Below are positions 36,264 to 49,845 of a DNA stretch of 64,000 nt, in pieces. The stretch lies in the NCBI RefSeq assembly GCF_933775445.1, contig NC_065875.1, forward strand, positions 21,079,555 through 21,143,554. Direction: 5' to 3'. The position numbers and the translations under genes were made by a program. This stretch comes from Argentina anserina (lineage: Eukaryota; Streptophyta; Magnoliopsida; Rosales; Rosaceae). A model generated the notes under the pieces. It saw only the letters and a program-made list of their open reading frames with translations, was not told the DNA's origin and searched no databases. Each line of letters starts with the position of its first letter. Position 1 is the stretch's first letter.

Positions 36264-39200
36264 ATGTCGGAGAAGAAGGACTCCGGCCAGCTCCCGGACG
36301 GTTCCGCAGAGCCCTCCCCGGCTGCCGCCGATGCTAATGCGATTTGGAACGACGTCGTTTCGCCGGTGACCAAACCCGAGGTGAACAAAAGAAGAATTCT
36401 TGAATTCGCAATGCTGCAAGTTTCGATTTTGATTGAATTGGTAGTAGCTGCAGCTCTCAGTTTTGATTTCTGATCGTGGGTTTTGTATCAGGAATCAGAG
36501 AAAGCATTGGAGGATGCAGGGTCCGGGAAGGAGGACATGTTTGAGGATTGCCCTGATGATATCTTGGTCGATGATGTTGAGCGTTTACGAGCTCAGCTGG
36601 ATACAGCTGTTGCTGAGAAAGAAAGCTCTGCTCTCCTGTTTGAGGTACATAGCTTTATTTAGTACTTCCAACATTTCGATGCTTTTCGAGTAACATGTTT
36701 AGTTTTGATGTAGTTTTGTCTGTTTCAAGTAGTTTTTGATCAAATGTGAGTACGGAGTAGTGTTTGATTGAATGTTTTTATTTATTTTTTTAATGTGTCG
36801 GGGTGTAGAAAGAGAGGGAGGCGTTTGTTAGAGAAGTCGGTGCTCTTCGGATTCAGCTCAGGGGTCTGAGTGATGAACAGACATTGGTGGGTGAAAATGG
36901 GGGTGGTTTGAGTTATGAGGCTGCGAGTGGAGAGAATGGAGAAAAGGCTGTAGTGGCGGAGAAGGATGCGCCGTGGATTGAGTTGATAAAGGAGTGTTCT
37001 GGGAGTGTTAAGAAGGCTTTGGAGAAACAGGCTCAGATTGAGGCCAGGGTGAGGGAGCTCGATGGAGTTGTGTGTATGAAGGATCAAGAGATCGAGGGTC
37101 TGAATGCCAATGTGAAGTTCTTGTCCGAGGGTCATCATGAGAAGGATGCGTATTTTGACGCTCTGGCAAATAGGATGTTGGCTTCGCTCAGCGGTGTAGT
37201 TGGTCAGCCAGAACTGCGGGATGATACTATTGCTGGAAAGCTAGTGCATGTTGAGAATGGCAATTTTATGTTGATTGAGAATTACAACCGGATGCTTTCT
37301 GAAATTGAACAGTTCAGACAGTGTTTGGCTGAGACGGGATTAGATTATAGTTCACAGGAGGTGGGTGGAATTTTCGCTGCTGCTCGTGATGAGTTACTTG
37401 AGCTTAGAAGAAAGGAGGCAGAATTTGTTGAAAGATCGAATCATCTAGAAGATGGGAATAGGAAATTGGCTGAAGAACTTGACAAGCAGAGAGCTATAGG
37501 TGAAAGGGTGAATGCCGAACTTAATCAAACAAGAATGGAGCTGGAGCAGGAGAAGAATAGGTGCACTAATACTAGAGAGAAGCTTACTATAGCTGTGCAG
37601 AAAGGCAAAGGATTGGTTCAGCAGAGAGACTCATTGAAGCATTCCATTGCTGAAAAAATGAGCGAGCTGGAGAAGTGTAGGATTGAATTGCAAGAGAAGT
37701 CAAATGCTCTTGAAGCTGCTGAATTAAGCAAGGAGGAATTGGTTAGGAGTGAAAACTCAATTGCAGCACTGCAAGAAACACTTTCCGAAAATAATTTAAA
37801 ACTTCAAAAACTTGAAGAAATGTTGTTTCAGACTGGTGTACCTGAAGATCTTCAATCTATGGATATTGTGGAGAGACTTCGATGGCTTGTAGATGAAAGT
37901 GTTAAACTCAAGGAAATTTCTATGGAATTCCAAACCTTGAAAGAGGCTATGTATGGTTTGGGTCTGCCAGAAGTTATTTTGTCTTCTAGTTTGGGATCTC
38001 AAGTAAACTGGCTCTGGGAATCATATTCTCAGGCCAATGAGGAAGTGCTTGTGCTGCGCAATGAAATTACTGCAACTAAAGAAGTGGCTCATAAAAATAT
38101 TGACCAGTTAACTGAATCACTTTCAGCTGAGTCTCAGGCAAAGGAGCATCTCCAAGCAGAGTTGGACAACATAACATTGGAATACAATGATATTATAAAG
38201 AAAGAACATCAAGTGTCTTTAGAGAAATCTCAGATGGTCAGAACGTTACTTGATGCCTCTGGAATTGTAATGGCTGATGAAGATGTGTCTCAACTTTCTG
38301 CAGACATTGCCACACTCATTGATACATGTATTGGGAAGATAAAAGAACAGAGCTCTGCTTCAGTTTCAGCTGACATGCAGGCAAAGGAAGTTCTCCAAGC
38401 GGAGGTGGCCAGTCTTACATCAAAGTACGAAGAGGTAGTTGGAAAGGAGAGTCAAGTATCTTCAGAGAATGCTGAGATGGTCAAAATGTTACTTGATGTC
38501 TCTGGAATTGTGATGGACAATGAGGATGTCTCCCAGATTTCCTCAGACATTGGGACATTTGTTAACACCTGTATTGGGAAGATTAAAGAACAGAGCAGTG
38601 CTTCATTTGAACAGTTAAATGCTTTGATTTCAGCTGAAATGCAGGCGAAGGAATATCTCCAAGTAGAGTTGGACAATCTAACATTGAAGTACAAAGAGAT
38701 TGTTGAGAAAGAGCGTCAAGTCTCTTCAGAGAAGGCTGAGATGGTCAAATATTTACTTGATGTCTCTGGAATTATGACCGACAGTGAGGATGTGTATCAG
38801 CTTTCCCCAGACATTGCCACACTCGTAGATAGATGTGCTCAAAAGATAAAAGAACAGAGCTCTGCTTCAGTTTCAGCTGACATGCAGGCAAATGAAGTTC
38901 TCCAAGCTGAGTTGAACAGTTTAACATCAAAGTACAAAGAGATAGTTGAGAAGGAGAGCCAAGTATCTACTGTGAATGCTGAGATGGTCAAAATGTTACT
39001 TGATGTCTCTGGAATTGAGATGGACAATGAGGATGTCGCTCAGATTTCCTCAGACATTGGGACATTTGTTAGCACATGTATTGGGAAGATTAAAGAACAG
39101 AGCAGTGCTTCATTTGAACAGTTAAATGCTTTGATTTCAGCTGAAATGCAGGCGAAGGAATATCTCCAAGTAGAGTTGGACAATCTAACATTGAAGTACA

Positions 39201-42200
39201 AAGAGATTGTTGAGAAAGAGCGTCAAGTCTCTTCAGAGAAGGCTGAGATGGTCAAATATTTACTTGCTGTCTCTGGAATTATGACCGACAGTGAGGATGT
39301 GTATCAGCTTTCCTCAGACATTGCCACACTCGTAGATAGATGTGCTCAAAAGATAAAAGAACAGAGTAGTGCCTCACTTGATTCTTCAAGTATCAATGTT
39401 GAGCTATTTGAAACAATTCAAAGCCATTTATACGTAACAGATCAGGAGTTGATGCTCTGTCAGAACATTCTAGAAGAGGAAATGCTGGTGAAATCTGATG
39501 TGAATAGACTGTCAGAGGAGTTGCGGGTTGTATCTCAACAGGTTGAGGAATTAAAAGAGGAAAAAGGGTCCCTACAGAGAGATATTGAACGGTCAGAAGA
39601 GAAGAATGCTATGATAAGGGAGAAGTTATCTATGGCAGTCAAGAAAGGTAAGGGATTGTTTCAAGAGCGGGAAAACTTGAGACTTCGTGTAGAAGAAAAG
39701 AACTCAGAGATTGAGAAGCTAAGGGTTGAGTTACAGAAAGAACAATCCACACTGTCTGAATGCAGGGACAAGATAAATAGCTTGTCTGCTGATACAGAAT
39801 GCATTCCAAAGTTGGAAGCTGATCTTGTTTCTATGAAGGAGCAAAGGGATCAACATGAACAATTGTTACTGGAGAGAAATAACATGTTACAGAGAATAAC
39901 TAAATCAATTGATGCAATTGTTCTTCCTGTTGATTCCAAATTTGAAGAACCTTTGGGGAAGGTGAACTGGCTGGTAGGATATCTGAGTGAATGTCAGGAT
40001 GCTGAGGCACAAGCAAAGCAAGAATTGGGGAAAGTAGAAGAGGAAAGAAGTAATCTAGCGTTCAAGTTGGAAGAAGCCTATTCAACAATAAAGTCACTGG
40101 AAAATGAATTATCTGTTGTAGAGAATAGTTTGGCACAACTTGCTGAAGAAAAGAGGGAAATGGAAATCGATAAGACCACTGTTGAAAGAGAGTTACAGAG
40201 AGCATTAGAAGAAGCTGTTTCCCAGGCTAGCAAGTTTAGTGAGGTTTCTGCAGCTAAAAAGTCCCTAGAAGAGGCATTATCACTTGCAGAAAATAATTTA
40301 GCTGTTCTTGTCAGTGAAAAAGAGGGGGCTGTAGTCAGTAGAGCCACTGCAGATGCAGAGCTAGAAAAAGTGAAAGTGGAATATGATATACAGACGAGCA
40401 AACTATCAGATGCCTACGAGACTATAAAGTCACTTGAAGTTGCTCTATCTCAGGTTCAGGCCAACGTTTCTGTACTTACTGAACAAAACAATGATGCTCA
40501 AATCAGCAGATCCAATTTAGAGGCTGAGCTAAAGAAACTGCACGAGGAAGTTACATTACAGGATAACAAGCTTGCAGATACCAGTTCAACTATAAAATCA
40601 CTGGAAGAAGCACTGTTGAAGGCAGGAAATGATATATCTGAACTTGAAACTGGAAAGAAAAATGCTGAAGAGGAAATATTAACACTCAATTCCAAGTTAA
40701 ATGCTGCCAGTGAGGAGTTGTCTGGAACTAATGGCAGCACAGACAGGTCCTTAGAGCTCAATAGTCACCTTGATAATCTTCAAATGCTGATGGGGGACAA
40801 GACTATGTTGTCCACAATGAAAAGAAGTTTTGAGAAGAAGTTTGAAAGCCTGAAGGACATGAATCTCATTCTTAAAAATATAAGGCACCATTGTGTTTCA
40901 GCGGGTTTAGAGCTGCAAAGGCACCAAGTACTAGAGGTATGCATAAGGCTTTCTTTTATACTGCTCACTTGCTCTTAGTTTTTTGCTTGCTATGCCAGGG
41001 GATCAACATGTATCTGCTTTTGGAGCTTTCTTTGTTCAATCATTATGTTAACCAATTTCATACTTCTTCCCAGGAAGGATATGTTTGCTATTATATCTCG
41101 AGGTTAATACTTTATATCTAACACTGTCCTTAGATTGCATGCAATTTCTCATGAGCTCCGATAAAGTCCAGTCCTTCAATATTTTCATGAAAAGGTTCCT
41201 GATGAATTAAAATCTTTGTGATTATTGCACTTATTATCTATAAGAACTTATTGTATGTTAAAACACTCTTCTCCTATGTTTGTCTTTGCATTCACATATC
41301 CTCTATAATGTCTAGCTGTCTAGGAAATAGTGTAACACAATTTTTCTTCTGTTTTGTTTATTTTTTTTCATAGTGCTCAGGTCTAATGACCTCCTTTCAT
41401 GACTTATTTCAGGAAGATTCATATGTGACGAAATCTTTTTCAGATGGTCTTCTCAATATTGCAAGTATTGAAAAGGACAATGCTGAGGTCAATGGTGCAG
41501 ATGGTGATGATATACCATCATATTTGTCTTCGACTGTGGAAAGGTTGCAGTCGCGAGACATGGTTCTTTCTCAAAATTTTGATCGCTTCTCTTCTATTAT
41601 AGATGAGATTATTGAAAATCTGTTAAGAAATTTACAGGAAAGAAGTGACGAAGTAGCAGCTATGTTTGAGCACATGGAGTCTCTTAAACAAAAAGAAAAT
41701 AATCTGGAAATAGAAAAACATGAGCAGGAGAATACCATAGCCATTTTAGAACGCGGTCTTAAGTCTCTTGTCTCTGCTTGTACTGATGCCACCAGAGAAC
41801 TGCAATTTGAAGCTAAGAACAAGTTACTCAAACTCAGCTCTGTTCCTGAACTTGAGGAATTGAGAGATAATCCGCCACAAGAAACAGGAGCAACTGATGG
41901 AGAAACCACAGAAACACAAGAGCAAGGTATTGATGGCAGCAAACATAGTAAAACAGCAGGAATGTTGTCAGTTGCTTGCAAAAATGTTCAAGCTTTGATT
42001 AGACAGTTTGAGATCACAAGTGGAGTGGCGGCATCTACAATTGAAAATTTGCAGAATGAACTGAAAGAAGCTAGAACTACTTCTGAAAAATTCATTGAAG
42101 AAAGGGATCTAAGACAAGACAGGATCTACAAATTGGAGGCGGATATAGAAATGTTAGAAAGTTCTTGCACTGATCTGAAGCTTAAACTAGAGGATTATCA

Positions 42201-44138
42201 AGGGAAAGAGGATATATTGAAGGAAAGGGAGGCAGAACTTTCATCACTGCACACTCGGTTGTCATTGAAAGAACAAGGTGAATACCTCTCTTTGCTTTTC
42301 CTTATATGAACATATCTACTTAGGGTCTTAGGCTCTTCTGATATTTGCTCACATTTTGCGTTTCAGAGAATGAAGACTTCCTCCTATCAGCATCCGAAGT
42401 CAAAATCCTCTTTGACAAAATCAAAGGGATTGAATTCCCTATACCAGAGTCAGAAGTAGGAGACGTAGGAACCCATCATTCAATTTATGTGGAGAAGCTC
42501 TTCCATGTTATTGATAACATTAGTCACTTTCAACATCAGATTAATTCACTGTCTCGTGAAAAAGAAGAGCTACAGTCATCACTTGGGACACAATTGCTTG
42601 AGATAAAGCATCTAAGGGAAGAAGTGGAAAGTTATGTCAGATACGAACAAGATACTGAGAAGATGAAAAATGAACTGTCTGTGCTTATATATGCTTTGGA
42701 AAAGATTATAGACATGTCAGGAGGTAATGATTTAGTTGGAGATGAGAAATCTGCTGGTGTGAAGGGACTTGTGTCAGTGTTAGAGAAGCAGGTTATGGCT
42801 TTGCTCGTGGAAACTAAAAATTCAAAGTCAAAAACTCAGGAACTTGGCACTAAGTTGGTCGAGAGCCAAAAGCTTGTGGATGAATTATCAAGCAAGGTTA
42901 ATATACTTGAAGTTTCAGCTCAGGGAAGGGTTGCTCAGCCAGAGATTGTCCAGGAAAGGAGCATCTTTGAAGCACCTTCCGTGCCTACTGGTTCAGAAAT
43001 ATCTGAAATTGAGGATGTGGTAAGTAGTATTAATTATCGCTTACTTCTTTCTGCATTGTTGTATAGATTCCTATTGAGTGTTTTATGAAAAATATTATAC
43101 ACTTTCCATTGGCGAATGGAGTTTTGACTAGTGATATGTGATACAAGTGTTTCCTGTTAAGTTGAGTGGTTTATGGTAGAAATTACATATACTTAAACTA
43201 CCAGAGGCGAATGCAGTTTTGGCTCATTAAGATGCTTACTCTCAGTTGCATGCTGTGAAAATGTGCTTTAAAGATGGATAGCGTTAGTCGGTTTGTTTCA
43301 ATATATTTGTAATGTTAGGAGTGATTCTTTGTTGGAAAGATGTTAGGACTGAAGCTGCTATTGTATTTCAATAATTATTTAGGGATCACTTGGAAGCAAA
43401 ACGATATCCCCTGTCCCATCAGCAGCTCACGTGCGCACAATGCGAAAGGGTTCTACTGACCATCTTGCTATTGATATTGATCCTGAATCTACTCGATTAA
43501 TCAGCACTGAAGAAACTGACGAGGACAAAGGTTCGAAGTCTAGAATTTAACTGCCATCTCTAATTTCTAGTTGCTTTAAAATCTGGTAACTTATCTGTTT
43601 CCTTCTTGTTTTTCTTTTTGATCCCATTTCTCAGGCCATGTATTCAAGTCTCTCAATGCATCTGGTATCATTCCAAGACAAGGAAAGTTGATTGCAGATC
43701 GAATTGATGGAATTTGGTAAAGTCCTAAACTTGTATCAAAAAAGAAAAGGGTAGGGTGGAAAATGTCAGACAAGGGTTGTCATCTTTTTCTTTCCCTCAA
43801 CATATAAAATTAATGCTAATTCTTTTGGAACCAACCATATTAGAGGAAAAGTCCCTGAGAGCAATATATTTGGCTGTCTTTGATCAATGCTGTCCACCAC
43901 CCTTCTAATGGAAACGAGTTTGATTGGCCTGGCTGCGGGATTGGGTCATGGTCTTGTTTACAGCATAAGTTGGATTAGGCTGCATATTTGGATATACCTG
44001 AACCCTAAGTTGCTTATGATCTCTATGTGCAGGGTATCTAGTGGTCGAAGTTTGATGAGCCGCCCAAGGGCTAGGCTAGGCGTCATTGCCTACTGGCTTG
44101 TCTTGCATCTGTGGCTGCTTGGAGTCATCATTCTGTAA
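36264..44138 (+). CDS. TNO1-like: TNO1-like trans-Golgi-network coiled-coil protein (SYP41-interacting)
   Basis: Eight exons, 36264-36380, 36492-36644, 36809-40936, 41413-42277, 42367-43019, 43383-43530, 43635-43716 and 44033-44138, join in frame to 2083 residues. Nearly the whole protein is heptad-rich coiled coil, ending in a basic linker (SGRSLMSRPRARLG) and a C-terminal membrane anchor (last ~20 residues, IAYWLVLHLWLLGVIIL). This is the architecture of Arabidopsis TNO1 (At1g24460), a tail-anchored golgin-like protein of the trans-Golgi network that binds the SNARE SYP41 and acts in vacuolar and secretory traffic. The conserved C-terminal segment (LNASGIIPRQGKLIADRIDG) supports the match. 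From memory the Arabidopsis protein is about 1800 residues; part of the excess here is a 507-bp internal duplication (about residues 600-938). Exon 3 is a single 4.1-kb exon. Confidence 0.9.
38338..39351 (+). repeat. 507-bp in-frame tandem duplication inside the TNO1-like coding sequence
   Basis: Two consecutive 507-bp (169-codon) units, about 38338-38844 and 38845-39351. Each holds two related coiled-coil modules: B, starting VSADMQA, and C, starting FEQLNALISAEMQAKE. A third, more distant module of the same kind precedes them (about 38105-38337). By eye the C modules differ at about 2 positions in 260, the B modules at about 20 in 245. The reading frame is preserved. Confidence 0.92.
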
Positions 44139-44732
44139 AGAAGGCTTTGATAGATTACCCCCTCGACTTCATTTGGGTCTGCAAGCAAATTTGTATCATA
44201 TATAGATGACAATTTGTAATTTTTTTTTGCCCCACCCTTTTTTTAGCCACTTTGCATATATATGCTCCATACCCATATTACTTCTCTCCAATCACATTTT
44301 AAGATTGCAGAGAATCAAATCAAAAGGCTCTATGCCCGTCGAAAATGTTACACACTTGTACTTCATCAAATTTAATCTTAGTTGGGTAGCAGACATATTA
44401 AATGTGAATTATTTCTAGCTAGTTAAAGGGGAAAGATAACTCAAGTTTTGACATTTCTTTATGGGGTAAGTACTTCAACGGTATCTCAACTCTCGTGCGC
44501 AGGGCAACGCGATACCTAAACTTATAAAGTTAATAATATGATACATGAACTCTTATTTTGATAACAATATGGGATCTCCATCTATTTTTTTTGGGAATAT
44601 TCCATTAGATACTAAAAAAATGCTAGTTTAATCATCTTTGATTAAAATTTGACAAAGTATGGTAGGCCTATTAAATTGAATTTACTTATTCAACATATTG
44701 CAAATATTTGAATCTATCCTTGATACTCAAAG
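44139..44732. other. 3' flank of the TNO1-like gene
   Basis: 3' UTR followed by AT-rich spacer up to the target duplication CAAAG (44728-44732) of the retrotransposon. No gene is seen. Confidence 0.55.
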
Positions 44733-44966
44733 TGTTGGGAGTCATCGGTTCAGAATAAGGTCTGGATTGAATTACAGTGAACTGGAATTGAAATGTATTG
44801 AAAACTGAAGAAAATGCAGAGAAAGCTAAAGACAAAATATAAGAAATACTAGATAGTTCTCATTCATTCATTACCTCTCCGAAAGCATAGCAAATACATA
44901 TATAGTTTAATACTAGACCTCATGGGCCTACATGATAGATTAGCTTATAAGAGATGAGTCCCAACA
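44733..44966 (-). repeat. 3' LTR of the gypsy element
   Basis: 234 bp, TG...CA, nearly identical to the copy at 49846-50080. Confidence 0.95.
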
Positions 44967-44982
44967 GGTACCCCCCTTGAAA

Positions 44983-45402
44983 TTAAGCCTGTCCTGAGGC
45001 GCACAAGGATTGGTACTTGGCTGCCATGGCATAAGCGTCCTCCCAGGTTGCATCATCCTTTGTGAATCCTTTCCACTGAACCAGCCAAGTGGTTATTGTC
45101 TTGCCCTTCAATTTCCGGCTCCCCATGTCAAGTACACGCCATGGCTCAGGAACGATTTCTCCCTCATCAGTGAACTGTGGTAAGGTGCTTGTCACGGGAA
45201 CATGATCCCCAATCCTTTTCTTCAAGACCGAGACATGGAAAACTGGGTGGAGCTTTGAGTGGGCTGGGAGAGCCAAACGATATGCCACCGTACCAATCCG
45301 CTGAGTTACTGAAAAGGGCCATAATAGTGCGGTGCGAGCTTGTTGAATGGGCGTTTGGCGAGGCTTCACTGGCGATATGGTTGCAGACGGAGAAAAACCC
45401 AA
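44983..45402 (-). pseudogene. Integrase C-terminus with chromodomain (gypsy element)
   Basis: Open frame with the integrase C-terminal segment (RIGTVAYRLALPAHSKLHPVFHVS) reduced to its recognisable part HPVFHVSVLK, then a chromodomain-like end with LVQWKGFTKDDATWED. Such a domain directs chromovirus integration to marked chromatin. It is continued upstream by 45366-45611 in another frame, so a frameshift separates them. Confidence 0.8.
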
Positions 45403-46014
45403 TCACCAATTGTGAATTCCCTCTCAGTGCGCCCTTTGTCAGCCATTTGCTTCATTCGATTATGGGCAGTTTGAAGATTGACATGCAAAGCTTGAAGTAA
45501 GGTATCTCTGTTGGTGAGTGTTTTGTCCACTGCTCCAATTGTGGTAGTGCCATGTATATAGGAGTCGATTGTAGGAGAAGCATAGCCATAGACTACCTGA
45601 AATGGAGTCATTTGAATCGATGAATGATGGGTGGTATTGATCCACCATTCAGCCCAGTGGAGGTAGTCCTACCATGTCAAAGGCTTGTCGTGTACGAAGC
45701 TGCGTAAATACTGTTCTAGCGATCTGTTTACAACCTCACTTTGGCCATCTGATTGGGGGTGGTAGGCAGAGTTGTGGCATAGGGATGTACCTTGGAGTTG
45801 GAAGAAGGCTTGCCAAAATTGGAAGATGAATATGGGGTCTCTGTCACTCACTATTGATCTGGGCATGCCATGGAGCTTAAAACATTTCGCATGAAGATAT
45901 CTGCTATCTGGCTGGATGTGAATAGGTGTGAGAGGGGGATGAAATGAGCAAACTTGGAGAGCCTATCTACCACAACCATAATTGAGTTAAAGCCATTTGA
46001 TCAGGGCAAACCCT
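45366..46014 (-). pseudogene. Integrase core fragments (gypsy element)
   Basis: Two open blocks, 45669-45866 with SDRDPIF and AYHPQSDGQSEVVN (the second Asp and the Glu region of the DDE integrase core) and 45366-45611 with the downstream segment. They lie in different frames from each other and from the reverse transcriptase block, showing several frameshifts and stops between 45600 and 46060. Confidence 0.8.
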
Positions 46015-47625
46015 CTACAAAGTCCATTGAAATGTATGTCCAAATTTGGGATGGGATTGGATGGGAAGGGGCTGGAGTAGACCTGGCGGATGTATAGCTT
46101 CATATTTCTGTCTCTCACATTGGTTACAAGCTGCAACATACAATTTGACCTCACGGCGCATGCTCGACCATTTGAACTTGTGAGACAATCGAGTCAAGGT
46201 GCGAAGGTAACCGAAGTAGCCAGCCTGCACGGTACTGTGGAACTCATGTAAGAGTTTAGCTCTCCATTCAGATGTAGCAGGGACATAAATCCGCCTTTTG
46301 TAATATAGACGATCACTGTGAAGTGTGAAATGTTTCTTTGTGTTGGTGCCATTCTTGATTGCCTGAATTATACCCGCAGCCTCAGGGTCATGTAAACAAG
46401 CTTTATCTATCAGTCCAATGCTGTCAAAGATTGGAGCCGAGATTGTTGTGATTGCACAAAGTTCATGGCTGTGTGACAGGAGGTCAGATACCACATTAGC
46501 TTTGCCTGTTTTATACTCAATTGTGTAGTTGTAGCCGAGAAGCTTGGCCACCCATTTATGTTGGGCTGGTGTTGAAATGCGTTGATCTAGCAGGTACTTA
46601 AGAGTTTGATGATATGTCAAGATGGTGAATGAATTGCCGAGAAAGTATGGTCGCCATTTGTCGACGACAAACATTATAGCGAGCATCTCACGCTCATATG
46701 TCGGTAGAGCTTGGTGGCGTGGAGATAGAGCTCTACTAAAAAAGGCCACTGGATGTTTCTCTTGGGTGAGGACTGCTCTAATCCCCAGTCCGCTTGCATC
46801 TGTTTCAATAGTGAATGGTTTCCCAAAATCTGGTAAGGCTAATACCAGGGTTGTAATGACTGATTGCTTGAGAAGAATAAAGGCGGATTCAGCCACTGGA
46901 GACCAAGTGAAGCTATTGTGCTTAAGCATATTGTGTAATGGTTGAGCAATGATGCCGAAATTTGCCACAAAATCGCGATAGTACCTTGCAAGGCCCAAGA
47001 AGCCACGCAATTGCTTTGGAGTTTTGGGTTTAGGCCATTCTTTAATGCATCGCACCTTTTCTGGGTCCATAAATACTCCGTGGGCATCCACCACATGGCC
47101 TAAATACTCAACCGAGCTTTGAATCAATGAGCACTTGGATAACTTCAGTTTTAGCTGGTTGTCTTGTAACACCTTAAATACAATTTGGATATGCTCCAAA
47201 TGACTCTGTAGATCAACACTATATATTAGAATATCATCAAAGAAAACCAAGACAAACTTAATAGACTTGAGCAATTCGTTCATGCAAGACTGAAATGTCG
47301 ACGACGCATTTGTGAGGCCGAACGGCATAACCAAAAACTCGTAATGTCCATCATGAGTATGAAAAGCCGTTTTCTCAATGTCACTCTCAGGCATCCGAAT
47401 TTGGTGATACCCCGATCGTAAATCCAATTTGGTAAAGAACTTAGCCCCATGTAATTCATCCAACAACTCATCCACGGCCGGAATCGGAATTCTATCCTTG
47501 ATGGTTGCGGCATTGAGTTCACAGTAGTCGACACAAAAGCACCATGTTCCCTCCTTTTTCTTCACCAAAATAACCGGCGACGAAAATGGACTAGAACTTG
47601 GTCGTATTACGCCCGCTTGAAGCAT
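46015..47625 (-). pseudogene. Reverse transcriptase - RNase H - integrase zinc-finger block (gypsy element)
   Basis: The longest intact block of the polyprotein, 536 codons. It has the RT motifs KLDLRSGYHQIR, MPFGLTNA and the catalytic FFDD (VFFDDILIYS), then RNase H (TIETDASGLGI) and the HHCC-type integrase zinc finger (CNQCERQK). The block is bounded upstream by an in-frame TAG just before EMLQAGVIRPS and downstream by a frameshift near 46050. Confidence 0.9.
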
Positions 47626-47792
47626 CTCCTATACTTGGGCCTCAATCTCATTTTTTTGTGAGTGGGCATATCGATATGGACGGACCCGAATTGGGCTGCA
47701 GGGTTATCTTGTGGTCAATAGCACGGGAGGGAGGGAGGGAGGCCAGTTGGTGGGTCAAATAAACTTTTGAACTTGGTAATTATAGATTGGGC

Positions 47793-48422
47793 CTAGGTGG
47801 GGTGGGCTGAGTGTATAGGTTGATCTATGTGTTTGGTGGGGTTGGGGAGAAGTTGGAAAAGTGGTAGACTTTGTTCTGCCTCTACCAAAGCAAGTATGCC
47901 GGATTTATCCCGGCGCCGTCCATTATCGGCTTGACCGTGAAGAACATAGCAGTGTCCATTGTCAAAGAATATCATCACTTTCTCCGCAAAATGCATACCA
48001 ATGAAACCAAGTGAGCTCAACCATTTAACTCCTAAAACCAAATCACACCCCTCCACAGGGAGAAGCAAGAAATCGTCAGTGAAAGTGTATGACTGAATGT
48101 TGACCGTGACGGATTTCGCCTTGCCAGCCGGAGTGAGATTATGGCCGGAAGCTGAAGTGAAGTGATGGTTGCTCCCCACATCAATGGAACACCCCAGTTG
48201 CCGAGCAAGGCTTGGGTTTAAGAAACTCGACGCCGATCCACAATCAATAAACACTCGCATTGGTGTACCAGCAATATGGCCTTGCAATATGAGGACCTCA
48301 CTCAAAGTGGATTTTGAAATAGCATGAAGTGGCAATACTTCATTGCCTTTTTCAGGATCATCCAAAGTAGGATGAGCATCATGAAATTCCAGCTCGTCGT
48401 CCTCACCAGTTAGTGGCTCCAC
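47793..48422 (-). pseudogene. Aspartic protease region (gypsy element)
   Basis: Contains VFIDCGSASSFLNPSLARQLG-type sequence; the active-site triplet reads Asp-Cys-Gly where retroelement proteases have Asp-Ser-Gly or Asp-Thr-Gly. The flap-like and second hydrophobic segments (LVLGVKWLSSLG) are normal. A single base change would account for the cysteine. Confidence 0.85.
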
Positions 48423-49296
48423 TAGAGCATAAAATGGATTATTGCATATGTATCCCCGTGAATATTTCTCATCACAGTGGTCGCAAAGACCCTTAGCACG
48501 CCGCTCCTACATTTCGGCACTCAGAAACGTACGTAGTTTGGCTGGATTAGGAGACCTTGGGTGAAATTTATTGTATGGTGGCTGAGCTGTCGGTGGTCCA
48601 GGCTGGGAAGTGGGTGTGGTGGAAGAATAGGACATAGTGGGTGGGATATTGCTGAACGGTTAGATGCGTGCCAAGGTACGGATTTGGATGATCGTAGAGC
48701 TGCAACTCTGTTGCCTTTTACCTTGGTCTCAAACCGGTGTGCCAATCGGTGGGCATGAGCCAACGAACGCGGATCAAACCCCAACACATCATGATGGATA
48801 TCTAGCTTCAGAATACCGCACAACATTGGAACCAGATCCGGGGCTCGGCAAGAAAGTTTGGTGAACTCAGAGATAAATTCATCCACAGTGCCGTGTTGTT
48901 ATAAATGCGACAACGCTGCCTTGAAGTTGCTGGAAGTGCCCGTGCCAAAATGATCAAGCAACGCCGTGACAAATTGTTGCCAAGTTGCACCAGGGTGGCG
49001 TTGTTTGAAAGCATTCATCCGAATTGATGCAGAAGGACCCAAATGAAAGGATGCAAGATACACACGTTCATGGAGTGGAACATTGTAGAATCGCATATAA
49101 CGTTCGACCATCGCCATCCATCCCAAAACATCATCACCATTAAACCGTGGCACTCAATCTTTGGTGCCTTGTAATGAGGTGGTTCTTGGTGCGGCAGAGG
49201 GTAATTGTACCGGGTAGGGGGAGGTTGGGGGACTTTGTTGTGAAGCAAAGGACTGTTGAGTACAAAAGGGGGGCATAGATGAGCTTGAAAAACCAA
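48423..49296 (-). pseudogene. Gag region (gypsy element)
   Basis: Gag capsid blocks (PRFNGDDVLGWMAMVERYM at 49153-49090; TWQQFVTALLDHFG further on) are followed by a degenerate zinc knuckle at about 48440-48490 reading GLCDHCDEKYSRGYIC, in which the usual His is Tyr. An in-frame TAG lies just before it, and capsid segments occupy at least two frames. Confidence 0.8.
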
Positions 49297-49845
49297 GAGG
49301 TGGAGGTGGGTAGGGTGGTAGTGACTACCGAGTAGGTGGAGGTGTTGCCGGAGATGTTAGGTAAAGGAGTAGTGTGGGAGATAAGGGATGAAGGTCAGGT
49401 GGATGACTGAAATGGAGGCGACATCGCCGGCCAAGAGAGGGGCGGTACGGAAGTAGAGACTTCGCACGTCATGTTGAGGAACATATCTATTTGCGGGGAG
49501 AGTTGTATGGACGGACGGTAGAGTGCCACCACTACCACCGTGCTCTGCAACGAAGCAAGTTGGGTGGAGATCTTGTTCTCAAAGGCAGACTGAGAAGCCT
49601 AGACTTGTTGAGTGAGTTTTTCCAAGGATAGATGCAGTTGGTCATTTTGATTATGTAAGAATTCCACAGTGTTCTGAAAGTTGGAAAACTGAGTTTCTGC
49701 CGATATGGTAGAGGAAGAAGATGGAGCAGAGCTAGAATTGGGGGGGGGGGGTGCAGAGGGTTTACCAAAGCAGTGGAGTAAGGTAAGGAAGGAGGTTGTA
49801 GGTGAAGATTACGCATCATGGAAAGTGGCTGGCTCTAGATACCAA

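Noticed and set aside
36782..40968. Many minus-strand frames across the large TNO1 exon
   Set aside because: They are antisense shadows of a highly biased coiled-coil coding sequence (Ser/Leu/Phe-rich translations).
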